From UBA6165 sp044233745 (GTDB lineage Bacteria > Bacteroidota > Bacteroidia > Flavobacteriales_D > Crocinitomicaceae), in assembly GCA_044233745.1 (NCBI GenBank), contig JBIIJN010000033.1, forward strand, positions 1-26,475: DNA of 26,475 bases, in the 5' to 3' direction. Both the position numbers and the translations under genes were made by a program. Of the stretch, positions 17,201-24,887 are shown in pieces (position 1 is the stretch's first letter; every line of letters starts with the position of its first letter). Below the pieces are notes generated by a model that was given only the letters and a program-made list of their open reading frames with translations, ran no database searches and was not told the DNA's origin.

Positions 17201-17681
17201 TGTCTCCTCCGGGATGGACTACAAAATCGTATTTGAATCCGTTTGCATTGGCATAAAACACGACGTCGATTTTCGGATAAATTTCTTTGTAAGTTATTTT
17301 TTGATAAACATGTGATTCAAAGAAATTATCGCCTCGGTAAAATTTTTCAGAAAAAAGCAAATTTTCAGTTTCTGTAATTCCTGCAAACGACTGGTTTTCA
17401 AAAATGATATCTACACGGTTAAAGTCGAAAAGCACCTGTGTTTCATCCTCATTCTCCAAATTGGTTTGGTTCTTTTGTTTTTTAAGCAGCTCGTAAGAAA
17501 AACCATTTTTGTTCAAGTGCACCCTAAAATCACCGAAATTAGCATAATACAACACATGACTATTGGATAAACCATGCTCATTTTGCAGCTGTCCGTTATT
17601 ATGAACAAAACCTTGAGCTTTTGCCTGACCTACGAGCAAAAACGCACAAAAAATCCAACAAATTTTTTCGAAAACTTTCAT
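14220..17681 (-). CDS. Large T9SS cargo protein with DUF7948-like N-terminus and SBBP propeller
   Basis: An 1153-residue secreted protein. It has a signal peptide (ending VGQAKAQ, about residue 23), then a DUF7948-like region (about 24-235) with FVHNNGQLQN at its start and IDVVFYANANGFKYDFVVHP further on. Residues about 240-690 hold seven SBBP repeats, each with a W-x-T/S-Y-x-G-G/S core followed by a NIYVVG-like strand and T-x-S, which would close a seven-bladed propeller. Residues about 700-1070 hold five Ig-like modules, four of them with a Y-x-WSTG core (for example YQWSTGSTSP), and the last ~75 residues (from VYPNPFQN) are a T9SS type A sorting domain. Such proteins are exported to the surface or medium; the ligand is unknown. 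It is divergent from the WSEWS/PKD gene cluster, with 95 bases between start codons. Confidence 0.87.
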   Translation of the reverse strand: MKVFEKICWIFCAFLLVGQAKAQGFVHNNGQLQNEHGLSNSHVLYYANFGDFRVHLNKNGFSYELLKKQKNQTNLENEDETQVLFDFNRVDIIFENQSFAGITETENLLFSEKFYRGDNFFESHVYQKITYKEIYPKIDVVFYANANGFKYDFVVHPGGDINNILLNFKSPFQTYLSEGAIIVDMPLNRIQEFVPLSFFRDSKQEIQVDFVAKEHSDSDHFFQFNTAAGLTQFTETLVIDPMPNLWFGTYISGNIDDYPLEVTVDGLGNIYVVGYTNSVNNIATSGAFQATFQAVYDVILIKYAPDGTKLWGTYIGGNSVDRAYGVTFKNGFVYICGNSFSSNFATPGVHQTVNMNADDAFLAKFDDNGNRIWCTYYGGELHDFAESVVIDDQNNLYITGHTRSFSNIATLGAHQESFFGVSAGFLAKFTDQGQLIWGTYYGSSFQEAYGLALDSEQNIIFGGFTSSSSGIASPGAYQTALAGNMDAFLAKFNPAGQRLWGTYFGGPADDFGYDVCVDGTNNIYLMGNTSSAQDISFGAGYQTEPGSVDDGFVAQFNASGTLQWSTYVGGSEAEYLKAIESFYDEGVIVVGKTQSNNGIATPYALVASLQGEYDAFLMKISTSGALEWGSYYGGTLSEEFTGVAIRNSNTYIHAVGFTQSENGIATLDADQTQTFGGMFHGFLAQFCAPVIPELDYDIVSAVCDNNSYTVGVMPNAFSAYQWSTGSTSPQIVLEDLIVGNFYEYYVNTIDTNNCAFHSDTLSFGVFEGFSVEIDASALTICAFETVTFSVATGYETYTWSTGGSSPIELNQFQTDGTFSVSVQVFDENGCMAEDEVVLTVLSTPEMPELLFSGSTNFCLGETLEVSANQPYNAYLWSTGSIEPSIEIDAETWLSLTVFNTSGCSISTPPVFISATVLTPIIVLQSDPPICPGSNLVFGLSSDFDAYEWSTGSTIETTTIVAQPGINWIAIEVANLCDVAGFDTFYYDVPQIADATILFDEPSLVCMNSELVFSLSGIWNNVLWQNSFVGPSYTAVPGVFGPWEVTVQAIAPNGCPSSDTVVVNVQDCFLGQLQNDVDFLVYPNPFQNTLHVAAEFNINQLEVYDVTGKLVHTNAIDASDFMLNLEFLENGIYHIFFWNEEGNIYHTTLVKLNP

Positions 17682-17776
17682 AATGGTTCCGCTAATTTAG
17701 ATTATATTTTGAATTTAAATCCATATGCAACTACTTTATGTTTATTTTCGTCAGGTTTGAATTAAAAGAATTGAAT

Positions 17777-19483
17777 ATGAAAAAAATACTATTTGGTTTA
17801 TTAGTGCTAAGCACCACTTATGGCTTTTCTTGCTCACCCTATTTAACCCCGTTGGTATCGCACAACATAACGCCCACAACCATAGATTTTCAGGTTATAA
17901 GTACCTCGCAATGGCAATGTTGCTTTGTTTTTGAAATGGAACTCATTTGTGAATCTGCCAACTTTACAGGAGTTGGGAATTTACAACCTGGCATTGAAGT
18001 TTGTAAAGGTTCTGGAAATGCATCTTCCTCTAATTGGGGAAGCGAGCCTTATCCCGTTTATTCTTTCCCTATAGCAGATTTATGTCCGGGGGTTCCATAC
18101 AAATATCGTGTTAGAGACCGCCACACAGGTTATAACTATTGGTCGGAATGGTCTGCTATTGGCTATTTCACAATAGACGGAGATGCTCCCACTTTTACGC
18201 TTAACCTAGAGGCAGATCCGCCGGTGATTTGCGCACCAGATTGTTCAACACTAACTGCAACACCAAGCATCGGTTGTTCTCCGCCAGTTTTTACATGGAA
18301 TCAAGGATTGGGAAGTGGAAACCAACAAACTGTGTGTCCAACAGAAAACACCTTTTATGAAGTTACAGCCACATTTAACGTGCCTTACTGCCCGAGTGTT
18401 GTTCAAACACAATCTGTTACCATTATTGCTGATGTGCCTGCCTTAGCTGGGAGTTTAACAGCGCAGCCTTTAATTTTATGTCAAGGAGAATCGACTACAT
18501 TAACAATTTCAGGTCAGTATGGCGATGTGCAATGGCAGTCTGCGAATGAAGCCGCTGGACCTTTTGTCGATATCCCTGGGGCAACATCAACCACATACAT
18601 TCATAATGGCACAACTCCAGGTATCTTTTATTATCGGGTGCGCGTCAATACTACTTGTACTGAAGAAATAACGGAAATTATAACAGTAGAAGTTTATGAC
18701 TATCCACAAGCGAATTTCAATGCCGAGAATGTTTGTTTTCCGAACGCTACAATATTCGAAAACACGACACAAAACATCTTTCCTGTGACCAGCTGGCTTT
18801 GGAACTTCGGTGATGAAAATACTTCAACCCAGCAGTCGCCAACGCACTCATATGCGCCAGGCACTTATACGGTAACGCTAACCGCCACGAATGCAGGTGG
18901 ATGTCCAAATACTTTTACAAGTACAATTACGGTTTATGCCGTACCTGACGTGAGTTTCACAGCAACGCCTCTCGAAGGTTTTGAGCCTCTAATAGTAGAT
19001 TTTGTAAACACATCCAATGGAGCAAGCAATTATTCCTGGAATTTTGGTGATGGAAATTCGACTTTCGGTAATTTTCTGGAGACCTCGCATACCTATGAAA
19101 ATTATGGTGTTTATACGGTCACTTTATCGGCTATAGAAAATGGGTGCAGCGATTCAGCAACTCTGACTATTGTGGTGATTATAAATGATATAAGCTATCA
19201 AATTCCTAATGTATTTACACCCAATCCAGGAGATGATGTCAATTCTTATTTTCAATTGATGAATCCATTGGGATTCAATCGTGTAGAGCAGTTTGAAGCC
19301 CTTATTTTAAACAGATGGGGACAAGTTGTAAGAACTTATACGAACTATGATTTTGCATGGGATGGAAAAGATGAAGCTGGCAATGACGTTTCTGAAGGCG
19401 TCTATTTTTATAAATTGAACTTTCAAAGTGTTGAAGGGGAAATTTTCGAAGAACATGGATTTGTTCACTTGGTTCGACCATAA
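17777..19483 (+). CDS. Secreted WSEWS/PKD-repeat protein, paralogue 1 (T9SS type B)
   Basis: A 568-residue protein, the shortest of three tandem paralogues. The start at 17777 gives a standard signal peptide; the open frame to 17738 would spoil it. The mature protein appears to begin with Cys (CSPY, residue 19). Domain order: Cys-rich FnIII-like domain about 19-135, with YKYRVRDRHTGYNYWSEWS ending at residue 126; Ig-like module with paired cysteines about 140-215; a second Ig-like module (CQGESTTLTISG) about 220-305; two PKD domains about 310-470 (WNFGDENTSTQ and WNFGDGNSTF cores); and a C-terminal T9SS type B (CHU_C) domain from YQIPNVFTPN to LVRP. Compared with paralogues 2 and 3 it has fewer PKD repeats and a clearly different C-terminal domain. 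It is probably a surface or extracellular adhesin-like protein; this is inferred from domains only. Confidence 0.85.
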   Translation: MKKILFGLLVLSTTYGFSCSPYLTPLVSHNITPTTIDFQVISTSQWQCCFVFEMELICESANFTGVGNLQPGIEVCKGSGNASSSNWGSEPYPVYSFPIADLCPGVPYKYRVRDRHTGYNYWSEWSAIGYFTIDGDAPTFTLNLEADPPVICAPDCSTLTATPSIGCSPPVFTWNQGLGSGNQQTVCPTENTFYEVTATFNVPYCPSVVQTQSVTIIADVPALAGSLTAQPLILCQGESTTLTISGQYGDVQWQSANEAAGPFVDIPGATSTTYIHNGTTPGIFYYRVRVNTTCTEEITEIITVEVYDYPQANFNAENVCFPNATIFENTTQNIFPVTSWLWNFGDENTSTQQSPTHSYAPGTYTVTLTATNAGGCPNTFTSTITVYAVPDVSFTATPLEGFEPLIVDFVNTSNGASNYSWNFGDGNSTFGNFLETSHTYENYGVYTVTLSAIENGCSDSATLTIVVIINDISYQIPNVFTPNPGDDVNSYFQLMNPLGFNRVEQFEALILNRWGQVVRTYTNYDFAWDGKDEAGNDVSEGVYFYKLNFQSVEGEIFEEHGFVHLVRP

Positions 19484-19589
19484 AAGTTCATGAACTGCGA
19501 AAATCAATTGTACATTATCAAACTATGATGCACCGATACTTTAAAATAGAACTTATTTATAACTGAATTGTTTTTCATAAAAAAGTCAA

Positions 19590-19605
19590 TTATGGGCAAC
19601 CATAA
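19590..19605 (+). other. Small hairpin with GCAA tetraloop in the leader of paralogue 2
   Basis: Six-base arms TTATGG and CCATAA enclose the four-base loop GCAA, which is a GNRA tetraloop, 39 bases upstream of the ATG at 19645. It could be a small RNA-stabilising or regulatory element, or simply chance. The same gap also holds the perfect 10-base palindrome GTTCATGAAC near 19486-19495. No T-tract follows, so it is not a terminator. Confidence 0.3.
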
Positions 19606-19644
19606 GCTACCTCTGCGCGTTTATGTTACAGAGAAAAAAAAATA

Positions 19645-22158
19645 ATGAAAAATAAGATTTTACTTGCCATTTGTGTTTTCGTTCTACCCATGATTTATGG
19701 AAATCATGTTAATGCTTGCTCACCCTATGGAACGCCATTTGCAACGCATACTATTTCTGGAAACAATCTTAATATAACTGTTACGAGCACTAGTGCTTGG
19801 TCTTGCACATACCATTTTCAATTGGAGCTGATATGCAGCGCTGCAAATTTTACTGGCACGGCAAACTATGGTTTCGGGACGCCAATTGCAAACACGCCCA
19901 CAGTTAATAAACCGACTCCTGCTAACTTGGCTTATCAAGCATATGCCATCGATATCAGCCAACTTTGTCCTGGAATAACATACAAGTACCGCGTTAGAGA
20001 AAAACATACGAATTATTCTTATTGGTCTGAATGGTCAGCAGTATATACGTTTACGGTGCCAGGTCCGCCTTATACAATTAACATTTCTGCCGACCCTGTG
20101 GTTGTTTGCCCACCAGATTGCGCCACTCTAACTGCCTCATCCACAAACAACTGTGGACCAGTTACGTACACATGGAGTGGGGGTTTGGGTTCAGGTGCTG
20201 TAAAAACGGTATGCCCAACAACATCTACCACATACGCTGTTATAGGATCCGTTCAGGTGCCGATGTGTCCTATTCCAATCACTCAAACAACTTCCATATT
20301 CATCGAAGTCGACAGTCCTGCTGTAAATGGATTGGTTGTTGCCGACCCTCCTATCTTGTGTCAAGGTGAATCAACTACATTAACCGTTTCCGGACATTAT
20401 GGTTTTCTGCAATGGCAGTCGTCCTCAGATCCCAATGGACCGTTTAATGACATTATTGGTGCTACTGGTACAACATATACTTTCGACACAGATTTATCGA
20501 CACAAAACACCTATTTCAGAGTACATATTTATACATGTACGGATGAATACACTACACCTGTATTGGTTCAAGTATTTGATACACCACAACCCAATTTCAA
20601 TACCGCCAATATTTGTGCAGATGCGTCTTATGTATTTCAAAACACAACGGTCAATGTAAGTCCAATAACATCATGGCAATGGGACTTTGGAAATGGTGCC
20701 ACATCCAATCAAGAAAATCCTAATTATTTTTTCGCTCCCGGTACCTATTCGGTTTCTTTATACGCAGAGAATGGCGCAGGATGTTCAGACCAAATAACGC
20801 AAGATATCACAGTTTTCCCTATGCCTGTGCCATTATTTACTGTTGAGAATGTTTGCCTAGGTGTTGCAAGCAATTTGGTGAATAATTCTAGTGTAATAGC
20901 ACCAAGTACAATTGCTCAGTACGCGTGGGATATTAACAACGATGGGACTGCTGATTATACCAGTATGAATGCAAATCATAACTATTTGACTGAGGGCGCA
21001 TACCCTGTTAATTTAACAGTAACTACAGATCATGGATGTTCAGCAAGCTTCAATCTTATGACCTCGGTTTACCCAAACCCGGTAGCAAACTTTACAACAT
21101 CTGCCGTTTGTCATAATGTAGTCAGCACTTTCTTCGATCAATCTACTGTGTCAAATACGATAACAAATAATTCTGTTGTAGATTGGCAATGGGATTTTGG
21201 TGATGGCAACAGTGGTGTTGGACCAAATCCATCACATACGTACAATACTCCTAGCAATTATAACGTAACATTAACGGTTACAACCAATAATGGCTGCACG
21301 CACAATACAACCCAAAACTTGTTTGTTTACCCTATACCAGTTGCCTCTTACGTGGGTACTAACATTGAAGGATGCAGCCCTATTTTTCCTGTAATTACTT
21401 CCACTTCTAGTGTTGCTGCACCATCAGTAATTACAAATTATAATTGGCAAATGAGCAATGGAACACAACAAAACTCTGGTGTTAATACCTTCTTGAATTC
21501 ACTTGTGAATAGTGGAAGTGCAACGAATACATACGGTGTTCAACTCACAGTTACAACCAACCACGGTTGTACGCATACCGTTAATGATCCTTCTTTCATC
21601 AATGTATTTCATAACCCAATTGCAAGTTTTTATTACGAACCTTTCTATCCAAATATTTTGGACACAGAAGTTGATTTCTTCAATACATCGCTATATGCAG
21701 ATTCCTATGTATGGCACTTTGGCTATGCAGGAAACACAACTGAAACGAATCCAACGTTCTTTTTTCCAGATGACCGACCAGAAATTTACACAGTTTGGAT
21801 GGTAGCAAACACCAATGAGGGTTGCGCTGACACGGCATATGCCAACGTCGAAGTACAAGATGTATTACTGTTCTATGTGCCAAATACTTTCACGCCAGAC
21901 AATGATGATTTCAACCAATACTTTACACCTATTTTCACCTCTGGTTTCGAGCCATTGACTTATCATCTCACTATTTTTAATCGTTGGGGAGAAGTGATTT
22001 TTGAATCTTACGATTACGAAATTGGTTGGGACGGAACATACGGCGTTGGTAGTTCAAATATTGTTACAGATGGAACATATGTTTGGCAAATTACTTTTAG
22101 AGAAACGATGTCTGATAAGCGACATTTATATCGTGGACATGTGAATATTTTGAGATAG
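19645..22158 (+). CDS. Secreted WSEWS/PKD-repeat protein, paralogue 2 (T9SS type B)
   Basis: An 837-residue protein. Signal peptide up to about residue 24 (ending HVNA), with the mature chain beginning CSPYGTPF. The Cys-rich FnIII-like domain ends in YKYRVREKHTNYSYWSEWS (WSEWS at residues 127-131). Two Ig-like modules follow (VVCPPDCATLTASS; LCQGESTTLTVSGHYG), then five PKD-like repeats with cores such as WDFGNGATSNQ, WDINNDGTADYT, WDFGDGNSGVG, WQMSNGTQQNSG and WHFGYAGNTTE, and a T9SS type B domain (YVPNTFTPDNDDFNQYF to HVNILR). One PKD-like unit carries an NNDGTADY stretch typical of calcium-binding loops. It is close to paralogue 3 over the whole length (most residues identical by eye), clearly a gene duplication, and lies 161 bases after paralogue 1. 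Confidence 0.87.
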   Translation: MKNKILLAICVFVLPMIYGNHVNACSPYGTPFATHTISGNNLNITVTSTSAWSCTYHFQLELICSAANFTGTANYGFGTPIANTPTVNKPTPANLAYQAYAIDISQLCPGITYKYRVREKHTNYSYWSEWSAVYTFTVPGPPYTINISADPVVVCPPDCATLTASSTNNCGPVTYTWSGGLGSGAVKTVCPTTSTTYAVIGSVQVPMCPIPITQTTSIFIEVDSPAVNGLVVADPPILCQGESTTLTVSGHYGFLQWQSSSDPNGPFNDIIGATGTTYTFDTDLSTQNTYFRVHIYTCTDEYTTPVLVQVFDTPQPNFNTANICADASYVFQNTTVNVSPITSWQWDFGNGATSNQENPNYFFAPGTYSVSLYAENGAGCSDQITQDITVFPMPVPLFTVENVCLGVASNLVNNSSVIAPSTIAQYAWDINNDGTADYTSMNANHNYLTEGAYPVNLTVTTDHGCSASFNLMTSVYPNPVANFTTSAVCHNVVSTFFDQSTVSNTITNNSVVDWQWDFGDGNSGVGPNPSHTYNTPSNYNVTLTVTTNNGCTHNTTQNLFVYPIPVASYVGTNIEGCSPIFPVITSTSSVAAPSVITNYNWQMSNGTQQNSGVNTFLNSLVNSGSATNTYGVQLTVTTNHGCTHTVNDPSFINVFHNPIASFYYEPFYPNILDTEVDFFNTSLYADSYVWHFGYAGNTTETNPTFFFPDDRPEIYTVWMVANTNEGCADTAYANVEVQDVLLFYVPNTFTPDNDDFNQYFTPIFTSGFEPLTYHLTIFNRWGEVIFESYDYEIGWDGTYGVGSSNIVTDGTYVWQITFRETMSDKRHLYRGHVNILR

Positions 22159-22246
22159 ATTTGTTTTGTCATTCTTTTGATTTTTCTTGTAAATAATGAA
22201 AATCAAATTGTTAGGTGCTATTTTGGATGTAGAAACATAAGTGGTT

Positions 22247-22280
22247 TTGTTCAAAATTACAAATAGATTTCTTACTTTTG
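22247..22280 (+). promoter_or_regulatory. Possible promoter of paralogue 3 (TTG-N23-TACTTTTG)
   Basis: A perfect TAnnTTTG box, TACTTTTG (22273-22280), lies 29 bases upstream of the ATG at 22310. The nearest TTG (22247-22249) is 23 bases upstream of it, longer than the preferred 19, so the -33 part is doubtful. If real, paralogue 3 has its own promoter and is not dependent on read-through from paralogue 2. Confidence 0.4.
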
Positions 22281-22309
22281 AACATTCACTTTCTCCTTTT
22301 CCTTAGATT

Positions 22310-24835
22310 ATGAAGCAGAAGTTACCTATTTTATTGACAATTTGGCTCGGTATTTTGTCCTTTAATAAAAATGCCCATGCCTGTTCACCTTATGGTACTC
22401 CTTTGGTTCAACATACAATAAGTGGAGGCAACCTGAACGTAACCGTTACGAGCACTTCCGCTTGGCAATGTTGCTATGTATTTGAAATGGAGCTCATTTG
22501 TCAGCAAGCCAACTTCACAGGAATCGCCAATCTCACGCCTGGTATACAAGTTTGTAAAGGCAGCGGAAATGGATCGTCTTCGTCATGGGGCAATGAAAAT
22601 TATCCCGTTTACTCCTACCCTTTGGCTAATTTGTGTCCTGGTATTCCTTACAAATATCGGGTTCGCGAGCGTCACACCAATTATTTTTATTGGTCGGAAT
22701 GGTCTACAGTAGGGAATTTTGTAGTAGGTGGTGACCCATATGCATTGAGTATTTCAGCAGACCCCGTGGTTGTTTGTCCACCAGACTGCACTACTATCAC
22801 AGCAAGTTCTTCGGCCAATTGCGGTCCAGTTACATACACATGGAATCAAGGTTTGGGTACTGGGGCAGTTAAAACGGTTTGTCCAACAACACCCACCACT
22901 TATGCTGTAACAGGTTCCTTTCAAGTGCCTATGTGTCCGATTTCGATTACCCAAACCGTATCAACTTTTATTCAAATTGATGATCCAGCAATTCCTGGTG
23001 TTGCTACTGCCAATCCAACAACAATATGTCAGGGTGAATCATCTAATTTGACGCTCAACGGTCATTACGGGATTATTCAATGGCAATCCTCGAGTGCACC
23101 AGGCGGTCCGTTTACGGATATCCCTGGAGCAACATCGGCCAATTACACCTTCGATTCTGATTTGACAAGCCAAAACACATACTTCCGGGCGCATGTTTAC
23201 ACGTGCACCGATGAATATACGACCCCTGTATTGATTCAAGTATTTGATACACCACAGCCCAATTTCAATACCGCCAATATTTGTGCTGATGCGTCCTATA
23301 TCTTCCAAAACACAACCGTGAATGTGAGCCCCGTTACTGCATGGGGATGGGATTTTGGTAATGGTGCTAGCTCAAGCCAAATGAATCCGAACTATTTTTT
23401 CACACCCGGCACATACTCCGTTTCTTTGTTTGCCGCAAACGCCGCTGGCTGTTCAGACCAAATCACGCAGGACATTACAGTTTATCCTATGCCGACAACA
23501 TTGTTCACAGTATCAAATGTATGTTTTGGAACTACGAGCAATTTTGTAAACACATCTTCGGTTGAGGCACCAAGCACCATCACTAATTATTCGTGGGATA
23601 TCGATACGGATGGTTCTGTGAATTATACTACACTTAATGCCAACCACAATTACCAATTCGAAGGTGCGTATCCTGCAACCCTCACGGTAACTACAGATCA
23701 CGGTTGTTCTGGCACATTCAGTTTGATGACTTCTGTTTTCCCAATTCCTGTGGCATCATTCACAACCACACCTGTTTGTCATAATGTTTTGAGCACCTTT
23801 TTTGACCAAACGATGGTATCAAACCAAGCTACAAGTAATACGATCGTTGATTGGCAATGGAATTTTGGTGATGGCACCACTGTAACTGGACCAAATCCAT
23901 CACATACATACGACACGCCTAGCAATTATACCGTAACTTTGGATGTAACATCCAACAATGGCTGTTCGCATTCGACCTCACAAATCATCTCAGTTTATCC
24001 TATTCCAGTGGCTTCATTTTCGGGCACACAGTTGGAAGGCTGTAGTCCGCTATTTCCTGTGATAACTTCTAATTCGACAGTTGCAGTACCGAGTGTCATT
24101 TCGAATTATCACTGGCAAATGAGCAATGGAGTTGAACAAAATTCTGGTGTCAATACCTTCCTTAATTCATTGGTCAATAGCGGAAATAGTACACTCAGCT
24201 ATGGTGTTCAACTCACAGTAACCACAAATCACGGTTGCACACATACGGTAAATGAACCAGAATTCATTTTCGTGCATCACAACCCTATAGCCAGTTTTTA
24301 TTATGATCCTTTTTACCCCAACATCTTAAACACAGAGGTTGATTTCTTCAACACATCATTATATGCAGATGCTTATGTTTGGAATTTTGGGTATTATGCG
24401 TTTTATGGCTCAACAACCGAGGTGAACCCTACTTTTATGTTTCCAGACGAAGGCCCAGACATTTATCAAGTATGGCTTATCGCCAATACTAATGAGGGAT
24501 GTGCCGATACAGCCTTTGCCAATGTTGAAGTGCAAGACGTTTTACTTTTCTATGTGCCGAATACCTTTACTCCTGACAATGACGACTACAATCAAGCATT
24601 TACACCTATTTTCACTTCTGGATTTGAGCCATTAACCTATCACTTAACGATTTTTAATCGTTGGGGTGAGGTAATTTTCGAATCCTATGATTACGAAATT
24701 GGTTGGGATGGCACATACGGTGTTGGCAGTTCTCAATACGTCCCTGATGGAACCTACACTTGGCAAATCAGTTTCAGGGAAACGATGTCGGATAAACGAC
24801 ATATGTATCGTGGGCACATCAATTTGCTCCGATAG
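22310..24835 (+). CDS. Secreted WSEWS/PKD-repeat protein, paralogue 3 (T9SS type B)
   Basis: An 841-residue protein with the same plan as paralogue 2: signal peptide ending NAHA (about residue 24), mature start CSPYGTPL, Cys-rich FnIII-like domain with YKYRVRERHTNYFYWSEWS (WSEWS at residues 128-132), two Ig-like modules (VVCPPDCTTITASS; CQGESSNLTLNGHYG), five PKD-like repeats and a T9SS type B domain (YVPNTFTPDNDDYNQAF to HINLLR). Its N-terminal domain is in places closer to paralogue 1 (the WQCC-YVFEMELIC and VCKGSGNGSSSSWG segments are shared with 1 but differ in 2), while the rest is closest to paralogue 2, which suggests recombination or gene conversion between copies. One short insert, FYGS near residue 697, separates it from paralogue 2. 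A rhomboid gene starts 52 bases downstream. Confidence 0.87.
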   Translation: MKQKLPILLTIWLGILSFNKNAHACSPYGTPLVQHTISGGNLNVTVTSTSAWQCCYVFEMELICQQANFTGIANLTPGIQVCKGSGNGSSSSWGNENYPVYSYPLANLCPGIPYKYRVRERHTNYFYWSEWSTVGNFVVGGDPYALSISADPVVVCPPDCTTITASSSANCGPVTYTWNQGLGTGAVKTVCPTTPTTYAVTGSFQVPMCPISITQTVSTFIQIDDPAIPGVATANPTTICQGESSNLTLNGHYGIIQWQSSSAPGGPFTDIPGATSANYTFDSDLTSQNTYFRAHVYTCTDEYTTPVLIQVFDTPQPNFNTANICADASYIFQNTTVNVSPVTAWGWDFGNGASSSQMNPNYFFTPGTYSVSLFAANAAGCSDQITQDITVYPMPTTLFTVSNVCFGTTSNFVNTSSVEAPSTITNYSWDIDTDGSVNYTTLNANHNYQFEGAYPATLTVTTDHGCSGTFSLMTSVFPIPVASFTTTPVCHNVLSTFFDQTMVSNQATSNTIVDWQWNFGDGTTVTGPNPSHTYDTPSNYTVTLDVTSNNGCSHSTSQIISVYPIPVASFSGTQLEGCSPLFPVITSNSTVAVPSVISNYHWQMSNGVEQNSGVNTFLNSLVNSGNSTLSYGVQLTVTTNHGCTHTVNEPEFIFVHHNPIASFYYDPFYPNILNTEVDFFNTSLYADAYVWNFGYYAFYGSTTEVNPTFMFPDEGPDIYQVWLIANTNEGCADTAFANVEVQDVLLFYVPNTFTPDNDDYNQAFTPIFTSGFEPLTYHLTIFNRWGEVIFESYDYEIGWDGTYGVGSSQYVPDGTYTWQISFRETMSDKRHMYRGHINLLR

Positions 24836-24887
24836 TCTGACAAGCTGTCACTAATCTTTTGAGGTATGGTCTTTGTCTTCCAATAGC

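Noticed and set aside
17777..24835. CRISPR-like or phase-variable short repeats inside the PKD genes
   Set aside because: The repetition is at the protein-domain level with many silent differences; no short exact tandem DNA repeat or spacer structure was seen.
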